64,000 nt of DNA from Magicicada septendecula (taxonomy: Eukaryota > Arthropoda > Insecta > Hemiptera > Cicadidae). The notes below the pieces were generated by a model, which saw only the letters and a program-made list of their open reading frames with translations, was not told the origin of the DNA and ran no database searches. The position numbers and the translations under genes are program-made. This document shows, piece after piece, positions 10,509 to 21,828 of this stretch (the first letter of the stretch is position 1; each line of letters starts with the position of its first letter). Location: contig CM068373.1 of the NCBI GenBank assembly GCA_034769895.1, positions 280,457,158 through 280,521,157 of the forward strand, read 5' to 3'.

Positions 10509-11185
10509 GATTAAACCTATTGTTTTAATAATGTTTTTTGTTATGTCAAGGCATAACCATGGTTCTGTGTATTTTAATTTACACTTGTGTTAATTCTCAA
10601 TAGCCAATTTACTGACTAATGTTTGGTCTAAGCTTGCTAAGACATATCGCCTACATTGGAATTTGGCCTTAATAATGCTTATTGGTTCTCAATTCGGTAA
10701 ATTGTGGAGATATCTTATTTGTATAAGATTCTCTCTTATAAATAGTTCTCTTTTCTAACAAGTATATTTGATGCTGAAATACATCTTTGTTCTCACTATG
10801 TAGCCATTGTTAACATTAGTTTTGGCATTCATAATTTACTGTTCATTGTCACATCCATTATCAGCAAAATGCTAATTCTGCTTTCACAGTATTTAACTGC
10901 TCATTAGTTCATTTTTTGTTTACATATGACATTCGGTTTACATCAACTACTTACTGGATTGACAGCTGAATGTAAATTTACTCTGTCCATCAGTTCGTTT
11001 TAGTCTCAGTCTAGTTGTAGTGTCAAACAGCCCTTGGGTTACTGTTTCCTGTGGCACTTCTGCTTCATTCTTCTTTCTTGGTTTCTTCTTTCTTGGTTAT
11101 TTCTACTATTATATTCCTATTTACATGGTTGTTTTGTCCTTATAAAATCTGATAATATACACTTAGGTTAGGTAACATCTTGTGA
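10509..11185. other. Noncoding stretch, nothing recognised
   Basis: AT-rich sequence with no credible ORF. The only visible structure is a short imperfect repeat of TTCTTTCTTGG near 11065-11100. Continuity across the PLE insertion suggests that it belongs to the same older LTR-element sequence as 3418-3581. Confidence 0.35.
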
Positions 11186-11265
11186 TGTTACATATACACC
11201 CTCTTTAAAATTGATCATTTGAGAAAAATTTATTTTTTTGTAAAATTATCAATTCATGTCAGTTT
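11186..11265 (-). mobile_element. Possible 3' end of internal region and LTR start of a C/D-type element (minus)
   Basis: The stretch containing AAAATTGATCATTTGAG and AAAATTATCAATT resembles the reverse complement of the last 70 bp of the family D internal region (21760-21830), which ends just before the LTR. On the minus strand an LTR would then begin near 11195 with TGTAACATCAC. The match is partial and by eye only. Confidence 0.3.
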
Positions 11266-11861
11266 CTTAGTATACTTCAATAAAAAAATTTTTTCTTGTA
11301 CTCTTTGATTTTTGAAACATACTATTGGTGTGTTACTCTAGCTTGATTTTTATCCAGTGGTACAATTCTTAATTTACTAGTATTTTCAAGTCGCTTACTT
11401 TCTAAGTCATTTAACTACAATTGATCTCGTTTCTTAAGTTAACTATTTCCTGTCTTATTCACATTCTACTTTCTCATCACATATCTTTGCGTTCGTGATT
11501 ATCTTAATGGTTATTATAATTCATACCTCACAGATTCTTTTATAATATTCCTTGATACAATAACATAATATAATTCCCTAACTGTTGTAGAGGTTTCGGA
11601 ATCAGGGTGGCTCACTATGGCTAACATCCTCTGCCGCTCCTCACTACACATTCTCAGATTCAGAGGCATTACTCTTCTCTGTCTGAGAAAAAAATAAACA
11701 TTGCACCTGGCAATAGTTGCACTATCACAACTCAAAAAAATATCACATATCATTCATATTCAATAATATAATATATTCACTATAATATTCAAGGTATCAG
11801 AGGTTTTCATTTAGATCACATTTCCATCTTTATACTTGCTAACATACTTTCTTTCTTACAA
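11266..11861. other. Noncoding stretch left of the palindrome
   Basis: No recognisable gene. The minus-strand ORF at 11514-11753 (79 codons) has no family features and is probably chance. Confidence 0.3.
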
Positions 11862-14739
11862 AGTTAGTAAGATCAGAAAATGCATAAATAGGAATACAAG
11901 GTATTACAATATAGAGTTAAGTTTTTATTAAATAATATTTAAAATAATTGTAGATTTACCGTCCGCTCGGCATCGTGACTCGATAAGGCTGTGTACAGAT
12001 AACCTATTCGTCTTGTTCGGTCAATAACAGCATGAAGATGAATCTGCTCTCGTCAGTCTTCGCTCCAAGTTGAAATAAAGTTTAATTCCTGGTCCTGGGA
12101 TGATGCAGAAATACCGCTCCTTTCGTTCACCAATGTCCGAGTTTTGTGGTTACGTACTTCGACGACTTTCGATTCCAATTACGTTTTTCTATTGAATGGT
12201 GTAAACTGAAGTTCCGATACAATTTGGTGTTTATTTTCGTTTCTTTTACGTTATAGGATTATATCCCTTTATGCAGGTAGTTATTTCTCTGGTTTTGTTA
12301 GTCAATTAAGTAAACATTTGTTCATTTTATTGGATTTTGCAATCAGAGTTCTTCCTTTTTATTTTTCATTACTTTCATGTATAAGTTTTTAGATTGTCCA
12401 ATTATATAATACGGTTAAATGATAGTTGACCATACTATTGTGATTTATTGTTCATTTTGTTTATATTTGAATGGACTTTGTATTTAAATTTAAATCAAAT
12501 ATTTTCTGATCGTCTGTTAACTAAACCGTCTTCGTTCGTGTAAATTTTTACAATAATCAAATCAACAAATTCTATCTACTTTGTCGTCCCTGGCAACCAT
12601 TTTTTTTATTCTTATTCGATATTATGTTATATTATAATCATTTCATACAATGTTCTTCCACTCATCAAAATAATCCCTTTCTAAATTTCCATTATATCCG
12701 AATATAATTTTACTTATGGCTTGTTTACTAATTCTTATATATTTTGCTGTCTTTTCCTCTTAGTCTATTTATTTTAACAAATATTATTTTTCTGTTACTA
12801 AACATTATCTATCGGTATCATTGCACTATGGCATTATAAGAATTTATTTAATTTGAGTTTATTTATTTGTTATTATCAATTATTATTAACTTCTCCTAAT
12901 TCATTAGGTTTTATTTAGTATTTGTTACTAATTTCTTTACCTAACCTTTCTGATCTGACTTACTATATAATGTTACTGGTTGTTAGGCCTATCATTATAC
13001 CTTGATCTATTTCTGAATTTAACTTGTTACTATCTGCAATTTTATAGAATCTTTTATCTATTTATGACATGGTTGTATTAAACTCTTTTGTATCTCGTTA
13101 ACAATTATAGCCTTTTTTGGCCAAGTTTACAATTATAATCATCTTATTGTCTAAGTACATGTATACAAATGATTAACTCTATAAAATCTAACAAAAGCTT
13201 TATCGTGCCCTATGGATTAACACATAAAATGAAATTAATTAGTAACCAATTACTGAGTTCAACAACAGCTCTATAATGGTAAATTAATAACACATAATAC
13301 TTAATTACCTGGTATTCTATTAACAGAAAACTTTCACTTGCTAACACAAAATATAACATCACTATCATGATAACAATATAACATGATACAATTAATAACA
13401 AGTACATTTGAGTAACTTAAGTCATACACCATTTACTCATTCTCATCTACTTTAAAACATCAATTATTATGAAACAATCAAAATTATTTTTACATTATGT
13501 GTCAATGTCTGTTGTTTACCTCTCACTGAAACTTGAGGTTTATTATTATTAACATTATCACTTGCTTATCTTTTTACCTTGTATTCTTATTTTATTTAAA
13601 CAATCATGGGTTGGGTTTCTGACCTTTTACAATTGTGGATAATTAATAAATTTTCTTCTCTATTCTAAATCTTATAAGTTGATTTATGTAACGTCGAGGA
13701 CCGTATTTCCGTTACGTTACAATATAGATATATTGTAACGTAATGAAAATACGGTCCCCTACTTTACATAAATCAACTTATAAGATTTAAAATAGAATAA
13801 TATTATTTATTATCCACACTTGTAAAAGGTCAGAAACCCAACCCATGATTGATTAAATAAAATAAGAATACAAGGTAGAAAGAAAAGAAATTAATAATGT
13901 TAATAATTATAAACCTCAAAGTTCAGTGAAAGGTGTAAACAACAGACATTGACAAATAATGTAAAAACTAATTTAGACTGTTTCATAATAATTGATGTTT
14001 TAAAGGAGATGAGAATGAGTAAATGTTGCATGACTTAGGTTACACAAATGTACCTGTTATTAATTGTATCATGTTATATTATTATCATGATAGTGATGTT
14101 ATTTTTTGTGTGTAGCGAGTGAAGTTATTCTGTTAATAGAATACCAGGTAAATAAGTATTATGTGTTATCAATTTACCATTATAGAGCTGTTGTTAAACT
14201 CAGCAATTGATTACTAATTAATTTCATTTTATGTGTTATCCATATGTCACGATAAAGCTTTTGTTAAGAGAGTTAATTATTTGTATACATGTACTTAGAT
14301 AGTAGGATGATTATAATTGTAAACTTGGCCAAAAAGGCTATAATTGTTAACGAGATACAAAAGAGTTCAGTATAACCATGTCATAAATAGATAAAGGATT
14401 CTATAATATTGCAGATAGTAACAAGTTAAACTCAGAAGTAGATCAAGGTATAATGATAGGCCTAACAACCAGTAACATTATATAGTAATTCAGATCAGAA
14501 AGGTTAGGTAAAGAAATTTGTAACAGATACTAAATAAAATCTAATGAGTTAGGAGAAGTTAATAATAATTGCTAATAACAAATAAATAAATTCAAATTAA
14601 ATAAATTCTCATAATGCCATAGCGCAATGATACCGATAGATAATGTTTTATTCTTCGTATTGTTTAAATTAGCAGCCATCCTTACTATTTCCTTTATGAA
14701 TTTGCTAACTGCTATAATTTTTTATTGTTCGACTAAGCT

Positions 14740-14763
14740 TTTCGTCATTACTGACATCTTCAG
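14740..14763 (-). ncRNA. Hammerhead-like core, left half of the fold-back
   Basis: On the minus strand: CTGAAGA, then GTCA-GTAA-TGAC hairpin, then GAAA. This is the mirror copy of the core at 14789-14812. Confidence 0.4.
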
Positions 14764-14788
14764 GTCTTAAACAACCGTTGTTTAAGAC

Positions 14789-14812
14789 CTGAAGATGTCA
14801 GTAATGACGAAA
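14789..14812 (+). ncRNA. Hammerhead-like core, right half of the fold-back
   Basis: CTGAAGA, a 4-bp stem GTCA/TGAC closed by a GTAA tetraloop, then GAAA and AAGCTT. The order and spacing match the hammerhead catalytic core, with one extra U before stem II as in the PLE tails. Stems I and III are not obvious because the surrounding sequence is itself a long inverted repeat. Confidence 0.42.
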
Positions 14813-15964
14813 AGCTTAGTCGAACAATAAAAAATTATAGCAGTTAGCAAATTCATAAAAGAAATAGATAATGTTTTGTAACAGAAAAATAATATTTGTT
14901 AAAGTAAGTAGACTAAGAGAAAACGACAGCAAAATATATAAAAATTAGTAACAAGCAATAGGTAAAATTATAATAGGATATAATGGAAATTTAGAAAAGG
15001 ATTATTTTGATGAGTGGAAGAACATTGTATGAAATGGTTATAGTATAATATAATATCCAATAAGAATAGAAAAGATGGTTGTCAGGGACGACGAGAGAGA
15101 TAGAATTTGTTGATTTGATAATTGAATAAATTTACATGAACGAAGACGGTTTAGTTAAAAGACGCTCAGAAAAGATTTGACTTAATTTAAATACAAATAA
15201 TACAATTGGGAAGCAAAATGAATAATAAATCACAATAGTATGGTCCACTGTCATTCAACCGTATTATATAATTGGACAATCTAAAACCTATACATGAAAG
15301 TAACGAAAAATATAAAGGAAGAATTCTGATTGTAAAAATCAATATAATGAACAAATGTTAACTTAATTAACTAACCAAAACAAGAGAAATAACTACCTGC
15401 ATAAAGTGATATAATCCTATAACATAAAAGAAACGAAATTAAAACACCAAATTATATCTGAACTTCAGTTTCCACAATTCAATAGAAAAAAAATAGTTGG
15501 ACTCGAAATTCGTCGAAGCATGTAACCACAAAACTCGGACATTGGTGAACAAAAGGAGCGGTATTTCTGCATCATCCCAGGACCAAGAATTCAACTTTTA
15601 TTTCAACTTGGAGTGAAGACTGACGGGAACGAATTCATCTGCATTCTGTTATTGACCAAAAACGATGAAGAGGTTATCTGTACACAGCCTTATCGAGTCA
15701 CTATGCCGAGCTGACGGTAAACTATAATTATTTTAAATATTATTTAATAAAAACTTAATTCTATATTGTAATACCTTGTATTCCTATTTAGGCATTTTCT
15801 GATCTTACTAACAGTTGAAGAACCTTCACGCCCTTGATTTAAAGAAATATAAAATCATAACTAAAAATAATATAAAACCCTGAATCCGATCGATAATCGA
15901 TTACTTCTAACATATAGCCTTTTATATCTCCGTAAAGGAAACAATTTTGTTGGACAAGAAATAT

Positions 15965-16396
15965 TAAAATATTAATAAAGAATCCTTTCAGAATTCAGAT
16001 ATCTTCTCATTTATATAATATTTAGTGTAGTGTGAACAAGATATAAGATAAGTAGAGAGTGTAACTGAGAATTATCGTACGCGGTGGGTTAACCAACAAA
16101 TTTCAGTTCTCTGGGAACCACAGCGCTATTCGCGGACTGCTTGGGTATTAAAGAGAATGAGAATACAATAAAAAATTCCTTCTCTTCTCTTCAATGCAGA
16201 ATAGGCTTGAACGAAAAAGTCGATTTACACACTATACACATAATTTTCACCCACCATAACACAATTATTAACACAATATTAAAATAGGGAGAAACTGGGA
16301 TATACTTAAACATTATTATACCACATATTGAAATAAGATAAGTTATAAATTGGCACTCTCAACAGAGAGGATTAACGAGGAGACACCCGTTAAGTG

Positions 16397-16398
<2 letters not shown>
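15965..16398 (+). mobile_element. LTR 3' end and leader, LTR family C (plus copy)
   Basis: Reverse-complement match to 545-965. It runs through CCACAGCGCTATTCGCGGAC to ATAAATTGGCACTCTCAACA (primer-site-like, TGGCACT at 16351) and ends in GAGACACCCGTTAAG before a (TA)n run. Its downstream leader and gag are not adjacent, because the family D array starts at 16435. A related leader fragment reappears at 35341-35426 on the far side of the array. Confidence 0.5.

Positions 16399-16434
<36 letters not shown>
16399..16434. repeat. (TA)n microsatellite at the left border of array D
   Basis: About 17 TA units directly abut the first LTR of the array. A second (TA)n lies just beyond the other end of the array (35427-35476). 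Confidence 0.9.
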
Positions 16435-16438
<4 letters not shown>

Positions 16439-19120
16439 CAACACAAAAAGCCACCCCAATACCAGGGAAAAAACTATAATGAATCAACTATGTTAAACTA
16501 AAGAAAATAAAATGACTATGACGAGACAAATGACTATGACCCAAACCAAGTGATTGACCCAATACAAGAAAAGAAAAATGAGAAGGTATAAAAAGACACA
16601 AACAAATAATAAAGAAAAGAAAATGAGAAATATTAAACTCAAATGATGATGAAAAAGGCTCAAACAAATAATAAATGTAAATGATAAATAGTAAAATCAA
16701 ATAAAGTAATACCAATTAAAGTACACTAACCAGAGAAATTGATATTAAATTTATGAATAACTATATACATAATAAGTGAATCAGAACATGAAACTTGTTA
16801 ACAGTATAACTAATAATTGTGAATAAAACAATAAAAAAACCCAGAAGTGAGAGATAGGTAGGGAGTGAACGTGATTAAGTGAGTAAAGAGAAATCAATAT
16901 TAGGGAATAACCACTAGTAACACTCAAGTACAATAAAAAAGTGCAAAGTGCCAGTGTAAACCCAAAATAAATAGAAAACCCAACAGATAGGCATAGACAC
17001 CTAAAACCAGTGATTAACACTATAGTTTAATGGTGAAAAATACCAAAAAAATAAGAATGTTATTGTTATTATAATTAAGAGTGACTGTAGATTAGGAGTA
17101 CAGTGGTATTCAGGGAAAAAATCCCATAATGATTAAAAATGTTATTGTTTCAATGGTTAGGTAGAGAAAAAAATATATAGTAAAAGTTAGAAGAAAAATA
17201 TGCTAAATAATATAAGTGCAAAATAAGTAAAACATCCTATGTACAAAAGGATAATTAGTAAGATAAAATAAATGGTGTTATAATGTTAGTCACCAAAATA
17301 GTTAAGAATAAACTAAATATAAACAAGATTAGCATAGTAAATGTTAAAAGATTTGTTCAATTAAGTTTATGAGAAGGAATATGGCTGAAAAAAGTATACA
17401 GACCATAAACCTAAATTTTGTGTTATGCTTTATAAGTAATATTAAATGATAGACAAGTTATAAAAAATGGCAAATTAGATAAGTAAGGAGATAAATTCTT
17501 ACAAACATAATAATACAGGAAAAGAAATTAGAGAATAATAGACAGGCCATGATTTTGTAAAGTAATAAGATCACACAATTATTATAAAACAGCCCAAATC
17601 AATTCAAAAGGTAAGCAAGTCATAAGTGACACCAAGCAAAACATATGTAAATGTAAAATAATCTTTAATTTGTGTAAAATAAGAAGACAGCCAATTACTA
17701 CTTAGGCCTAGAAAATGCCTAACTGTATAAACCCAAAATAAACAAATTGTAGGAAATTAACTATTGTATTAGAAAATCCAGGGCAAGTAACTAGTTAAGC
17801 ACAATTAGTGAATCATATTAAGATGTCAAAGTTAAATTAAAAACATAAAATATGGAAGAAATATAATTACATAATATTAACATTATTGTCAAAACTTTAA
17901 TACATAAACAAACCCAGCTTTGTGGGATGTCAAAATGATCTTTGAAAGGAAATATAAACAGTTGTGATAATATCTCATACATAGATAAGAAGACAGAAGA
18001 ATAATAGTAATCAAAAGATATTTAGTCATTTTGGATTAAAATTCAAATATTATAACAATGGACATAAGATAGGTTCAGCCAATGAGAGACAGACAGTTGC
18101 CATAACAACAGACCATTATTTATTATTATTCCATTAAAAAGAATTAGTTCATTATTGACGCTCAAGACGAATAGAAGCCAACCCATATTCGACTCAAATT
18201 TAATTTAAAATAGTAAAAAACAAGTCGAAATCTTACAAAATAAAGATGCAAGAAGTCTGATGAAGACCTAATCAAACTAGGAGAGCCAATTAACCAGATT
18301 AATAACAATCTAAAACAATTATTTAATCCACATTGACCGAAAAAGAAGCCAGACGAACTCCAAATTATAAATGAAGAAAGCTTGATGACTGAACAGATCC
18401 AACCTAACGAAGAACTGAGTGACTCGTCACCCGAATTCAACAGATTTGATAAGTATATCTGAAATACCCGAATTTATGGAATAAATCATAATAACTTTTT
18501 CTCACAACACAAATAACTCTCACTACGAACTGATAATCAAATTTCTTGCAAGGATTCATTGAAAATAAAAAACTAAACTTGGTTGTAAACAGAAAATAAC
18601 CTGTATACAAATTACAAATTCTTAACACACACTTTATAACACTTCAAAACAAATTGTAATCAACTCTAATAGTATATAAGTACCATCTTATTAATATTTA
18701 TTTGTAACCAAAAGAACTCAGATTAAGTGAATAATACAAGAGAATAAACACAGAACGACGGCTATGTCGATTTAATAACGTTTGATCAAATTTAGCCAAC
18801 CTGAGAATAATTGTCTATTTATTGCCGGAGCAACTTTGTTTAATAACCATATATAATTTTGTATTTAATTGAATAACAGATAATTTCACGTTAATAAACT
18901 AGTACAGAGTTGTAACCACCGTTCTTTATTTCACTGTAAATTGCATTATAAGGTTTGTGTACTTTAGCGACGAGTGAAATTGACGGCAACCGTTAGATGT
19001 CGGCAACACGGCGAACTACTAGCAAGATTCATACGCCCGCCTATTGCAAGGGTAATTCGAATCAGCCAACACTGTAGAATGACCGCTCGCTTTCACATTT
19101 TTTAATTGTTTTCACAAACA
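16435..19120 (+). repeat. Family D LTR 1 (outer 5' LTR)
   Basis: It carries two private bases in its left part: ACAACACAAAAAG (others ACAACGCAAAAAG) and CCAATACAAG (others CCAATAAAAG). Its first base is A rather than the T of TG. From about 17.6 kb onward it agrees with LTRs 2 and 3 and differs from LTR 4. No convincing ORF lies in the LTR; the minus-strand ORFs there are AT-rich chance frames. Confidence 0.8.
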
Positions 19121-19123
19121 ATT

Positions 19124-19137
19124 TGGCGCCACCCGGG
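19124..19137 (+). other. Primer-site-like sequence 1, family D copy 1
   Basis: TGGCGCCACCCGGG follows the LTR end after ATT. TGGCGCC is the start of many tRNA-Lys-type primer sites, but the next bases do not fit tRNA-Lys. The same sequence recurs at 24519 and 29914. Confidence 0.5.
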
Positions 19138-19343
19138 AATTAAAATTACATATTAAAGGACAGGTAAGGTTCACACTCGCGAGATATTGTACTGGTAATT
19201 CATGAGATCGTGACGGACATCGTCAGCATAACTAGAAGAAATAGTAAGTAAATAAACATAAAGTAACGACTACAACATGTGGGGTTAACACACGATAAAA
19301 ACACTCATTTTTACTGAGACAACAGAGTCTTCTCGTTACAAAT

Positions 19344-19363
19344 TGGCGACCAACTAGTGTGGC
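19344..19363 (+). other. Primer-site-like sequence 2, family D copy 1
   Basis: TGGCGACCAACTAGTGTGGC, preceded by GTTACAAAT, lies 220 bp after the first site and 34 bp before the gag-like ATG. GTTACA directly before it would also serve as an LTR end, so the true LTR boundary could be here instead. It recurs at 24739 and 30134. Confidence 0.45.
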
Positions 19364-19396
19364 TAGAAAAAAGACTAGCGGCAGTTACGAGAAATA

Positions 19397-20251
19397 ATGA
19401 AACACTCCATGATCACCAGGGGAAAATCTAAGAAGACGGCTGAAGACACCGACAAGGAAGAACAGCAAACAACACCAGCCGAAGAAATGGAAATGATCAA
19501 GGAATTGATTGAAGAGGATGCCCAAGGGGACCAACCAGAAAACCCAACCCAACCAGCACCAGAAGTAGAAGTAATAGTCGGCAACCAACCGGAGAAACCA
19601 ATTCAAGATAGTGAAAGGGAACAACAGGCGGGAGATCATAAAAAAGTAAAAGGAGGTCCGAGCATACAAGACCTGATGAATTTCCTAGCCGAAAAAATAG
19701 ACAAAGGTAATGAAAAAATGGACAAAAAAATAGACCAAATCCAGGAAGATAATAAGACAATAAATGAAAAATTGGACAAAAACAATAAAGAATTAAACGA
19801 AAAATTCGATGAAAAAATAGACAAAATGGAGGAGAAAATAAGGGAAGACATTGAGACATTGAACAATAAAATCGAAGGCAATAATGAGACATTAAAGCAA
19901 CAGATAAACAAGAAAATGGAGGAATACAGTAATACTTTACGGAAGAACCAAGATACCCTACTACAGCGATTAACGGAGGACATCCAAAAAGGAAATAAAG
20001 AACTGAAGGAAGAATTGAGGGAACAATTTAAGGAAGACAAGGAGATGAATAAGAAATGGGAAGAAACAAATTACCAAGCAGATCAACTTAATGAAACATT
20101 AGATAGTGATTTCACACAATTGAATGAAACACTAGACAGCACTTCTGAAGGTATCAATGAAAAAATAGAGAATAAAGAAGACTCAAATACATTATTACCT
20201 GAAAATAAAAATAACAAAAACAAAGGGAAAATTAAGCACATAGAGGATTAA
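19397..20251 (+). CDS. Family D ORF1, gag-like coiled-coil protein (copy 1)
   Basis: 284 codons from ATG 19397 (MKHSMITRGKSKK) to TAA. Residues 1-20 are basic, 20-85 acidic and Pro-rich, and about 95-235 an almost continuous charged helix with heptad-like repeats (KIDQIQEDN, KLDKNNKEL, KIDKMEEKI), a strong coiled-coil pattern. No zinc knuckle (CX2CX4HX4C) is present. The position after the primer sites and the related ORF at 1-440 argue for a structural (gag) protein that forms or joins particles. The frame is intact and identical in all three copies, which is striking for a pol-less element but may only reflect recent duplication. Confidence 0.7.
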   Translation: MKHSMITRGKSKKTAEDTDKEEQQTTPAEEMEMIKELIEEDAQGDQPENPTQPAPEVEVIVGNQPEKPIQDSEREQQAGDHKKVKGGPSIQDLMNFLAEKIDKGNEKMDKKIDQIQEDNKTINEKLDKNNKELNEKFDEKIDKMEEKIREDIETLNNKIEGNNETLKQQINKKMEEYSNTLRKNQDTLLQRLTEDIQKGNKELKEELREQFKEDKEMNKKWEETNYQADQLNETLDSDFTQLNETLDSTSEGINEKIENKEDSNTLLPENKNNKNKGKIKHIED

Positions 20252-20343
20252 AGAAGAACCAAATAATTAAGAAGATTAAGAAAACAAAAGATATAGGAAA
20301 AATATGTAAAAAGAAACTAATAAAAACTAGACAAGAAGTGGAG

Positions 20344-20697
20344 ATGATGAAGCATGGACTAATTGATGTGTCTAATTTACCAATTACCGACCATAGTGAA
20401 TTAATGGGTTATAAAGATTGTAGGAGAACTCTGAAGGAAATTCTAGAAGGGGTTAACAATCAACCAGTGAGAAGAAACTCAAGAAAAGCAATACCTGAAT
20501 GGAAAATACCCAAAATTGAAAGGCCTCACAACAAAACAGTGGGTAACAAATTAAAAAGGTCTCTAAAACACTTGAGTACACCAGAAACAGAAATGCAGAA
20601 TAAAAAATCAGTGATGACATTAATGAGGGAGGTACAATTAACTTCTCTGATTAATAAACAAAATAATCAAGTGATTGAAGCAGTCATTGATAAATGA
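20344..20697 (+). CDS. Family D ORF2, small basic protein (copy 1)
   Basis: 118 codons from ATG 20344 (an in-frame GTG lies 6 nt upstream), 92 nt after ORF1 and in a different frame. It is basic and hydrophilic, starting MMKHGLIDVSNLPITDHSE, with a helical C-terminus (SLINKQNNQVIEAVIDK). I do not recognise it. It could be the C-terminal part of a gag separated from ORF1 by a lost frame, or a separate protein. It is identical in the three copies. Confidence 0.5.
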   Translation: MMKHGLIDVSNLPITDHSELMGYKDCRRTLKEILEGVNNQPVRRNSRKAIPEWKIPKIERPHNKTVGNKLKRSLKHLSTPETEMQNKKSVMTLMREVQLTSLINKQNNQVIEAVIDK

Positions 20698-21828
20698 ACA
20701 CATGGTATTAGAAGAATGGCTGTACCAAGTAGAAGAGACCTATTTCACAAGAACGGAAATAGTTCTACACACCAGAGTGATCCAAACAACAAGTGAGGAT
20801 GAAATCATGGACCACGGGTAAACTAAGTGCAAATAAACGCCGAGAAATGGGACTGATTTTCAAATTACTGACCATGCAAACCAATGGAAAAGGAAAGAGA
20901 AAAGAAACTACAAAATTCAAAAAATATGTAAGATCACCTTACGCTATTATTTAGAAAACGTATGAGGTAAAATAAAAAATAAACATGTGAGATAAGAGAT
21001 AAAATAAAGGAAAAAACTACAAAATTCCTAATTAGTAAGTACAACCAACTTACACTAATATTTAGAAAATATGTGAGATAAAATAGACAAAAATAGAACC
21101 AAGCAAGAACTGCCAAGACAAATACATAAAATTGTAAAGAATATAGAATATTCAGAAGAAAAAAAAAGAACTGGTACAAGAAAAAATATAAAGCAAATAT
21201 ACAGCAAGTGGCTAAAGCAAAATAAGGGTAATCAACAAAGAAGAAGAAAAGAAAAGATGTCTAAAATAATTAAAATGATCACAAGAAGAAAAGAAAAACA
21301 AACTAATTCAAAGTTAGAAATAGTGAAATTAACAAACAAATAAATAAAAACAATCAACTGTGTGAGTATATAACAGAATATAGCAAAGGTACAGCGGAAG
21401 GAAGAATGAGTAGAAAAAAGTTAAAATGATCTAAAGAACCATGAAGTGGACAATCCCCAAAATATTATTAATGAAAGTCACAAGATGACCAAAAGGTATT
21501 TAAGATTGACTGGGAATAGGTCCAGCAATCAATTAACTGAGCAGAGATGATGTTCCTCTGCTCTCAGAAAAAAAGGTAGTAATGGATGAAACCAGCTACT
21601 AAAAGTTAGGGAAATTAAATATAACAGGTAGAACCCACTAATGGAAATACAGTAATTAAAAACAGATCTAAAAGATAACTAAATAAAAAGGAGTGGAATA
21701 AGTAAGAAGAGAAACAAGAAAGAAGAAATAACAAGAAGAAAAAGGAAAAAATTATATATAACTGATAATTTCATAAAAAACTATGCTAGTGTTTTACCAA
21801 AATGATCAATTTTGATGGAGAGGCATTA
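20698..21828 (+). other. Family D internal 3' region, noncoding, with purine-rich end (copy 1)
   Basis: About 1.1 kb that is A- and G-rich on the plus strand with stops in all frames. It ends GATGGAGAGGCATTA directly before the next LTR. The purine-rich GATGGAGAGG is the best candidate for the plus-strand primer tract. The region probably derives from a degenerated pol segment, but no motif is left. The same applies to 26093-27223 and 31488-32618. Confidence 0.5.

Larger units (their letters stand above)
14636..14877. mobile_element. 214-bp fold-back insertion with 14-bp target duplication in the palindrome arm
   Basis: ATAGATAATGTTTT occurs at 14636-14649 and again at 14864-14877; the left arm of the palindrome has this site only once and without the insert. 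The insert (14650-14863) is mostly an inverted repeat with arms of about 75 bp (14694-14853), its centre at AACAACCGTTGTT. A target duplication of this length fits target-primed insertion of a PLE tail or similar retroposon rather than a cut-and-paste element. Confidence 0.75.
11862..15812. repeat. 3.95-kb palindrome (inverted repeat arms of about 1.87 kb, no spacer)
   Basis: The sequence from 11862 to about 13727 is repeated in reverse complement from about 13728 to 15812. Outer ends: GTTAGTAAGATCAGAAAATGC at the left, and its complement ending CTTACTAAC at the right. The centre (13716-13739) reads GTTACAATATAGATATATTG and continues to GTAAC, with no unpaired spacer beyond 2-4 bases. Arms are about 90% identical by eye, with many point changes, so it is old enough to be stable. 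The right arm is longer only because of a 214-bp insertion at 14650-14863. No ORF is conserved in the arms, and no clear target duplication or transposon terminal motif was found. Confidence 0.9.

Noticed and set aside
16488-18628. Minus-strand ORFs of 60-90 codons in the family D LTRs
   Set aside because: They recur only because the LTR is repeated. They are Phe/Leu/Ser-rich chance frames in A-rich sequence and one is altered by an ordinary LTR polymorphism.
19375-20040. Minus-strand ORFs opposite the family D ORF1 (also in copies 2 and 3)
   Set aside because: Shadow frames of the E/K-rich ORF1; Leu/Ser/Phe-rich with no family features.
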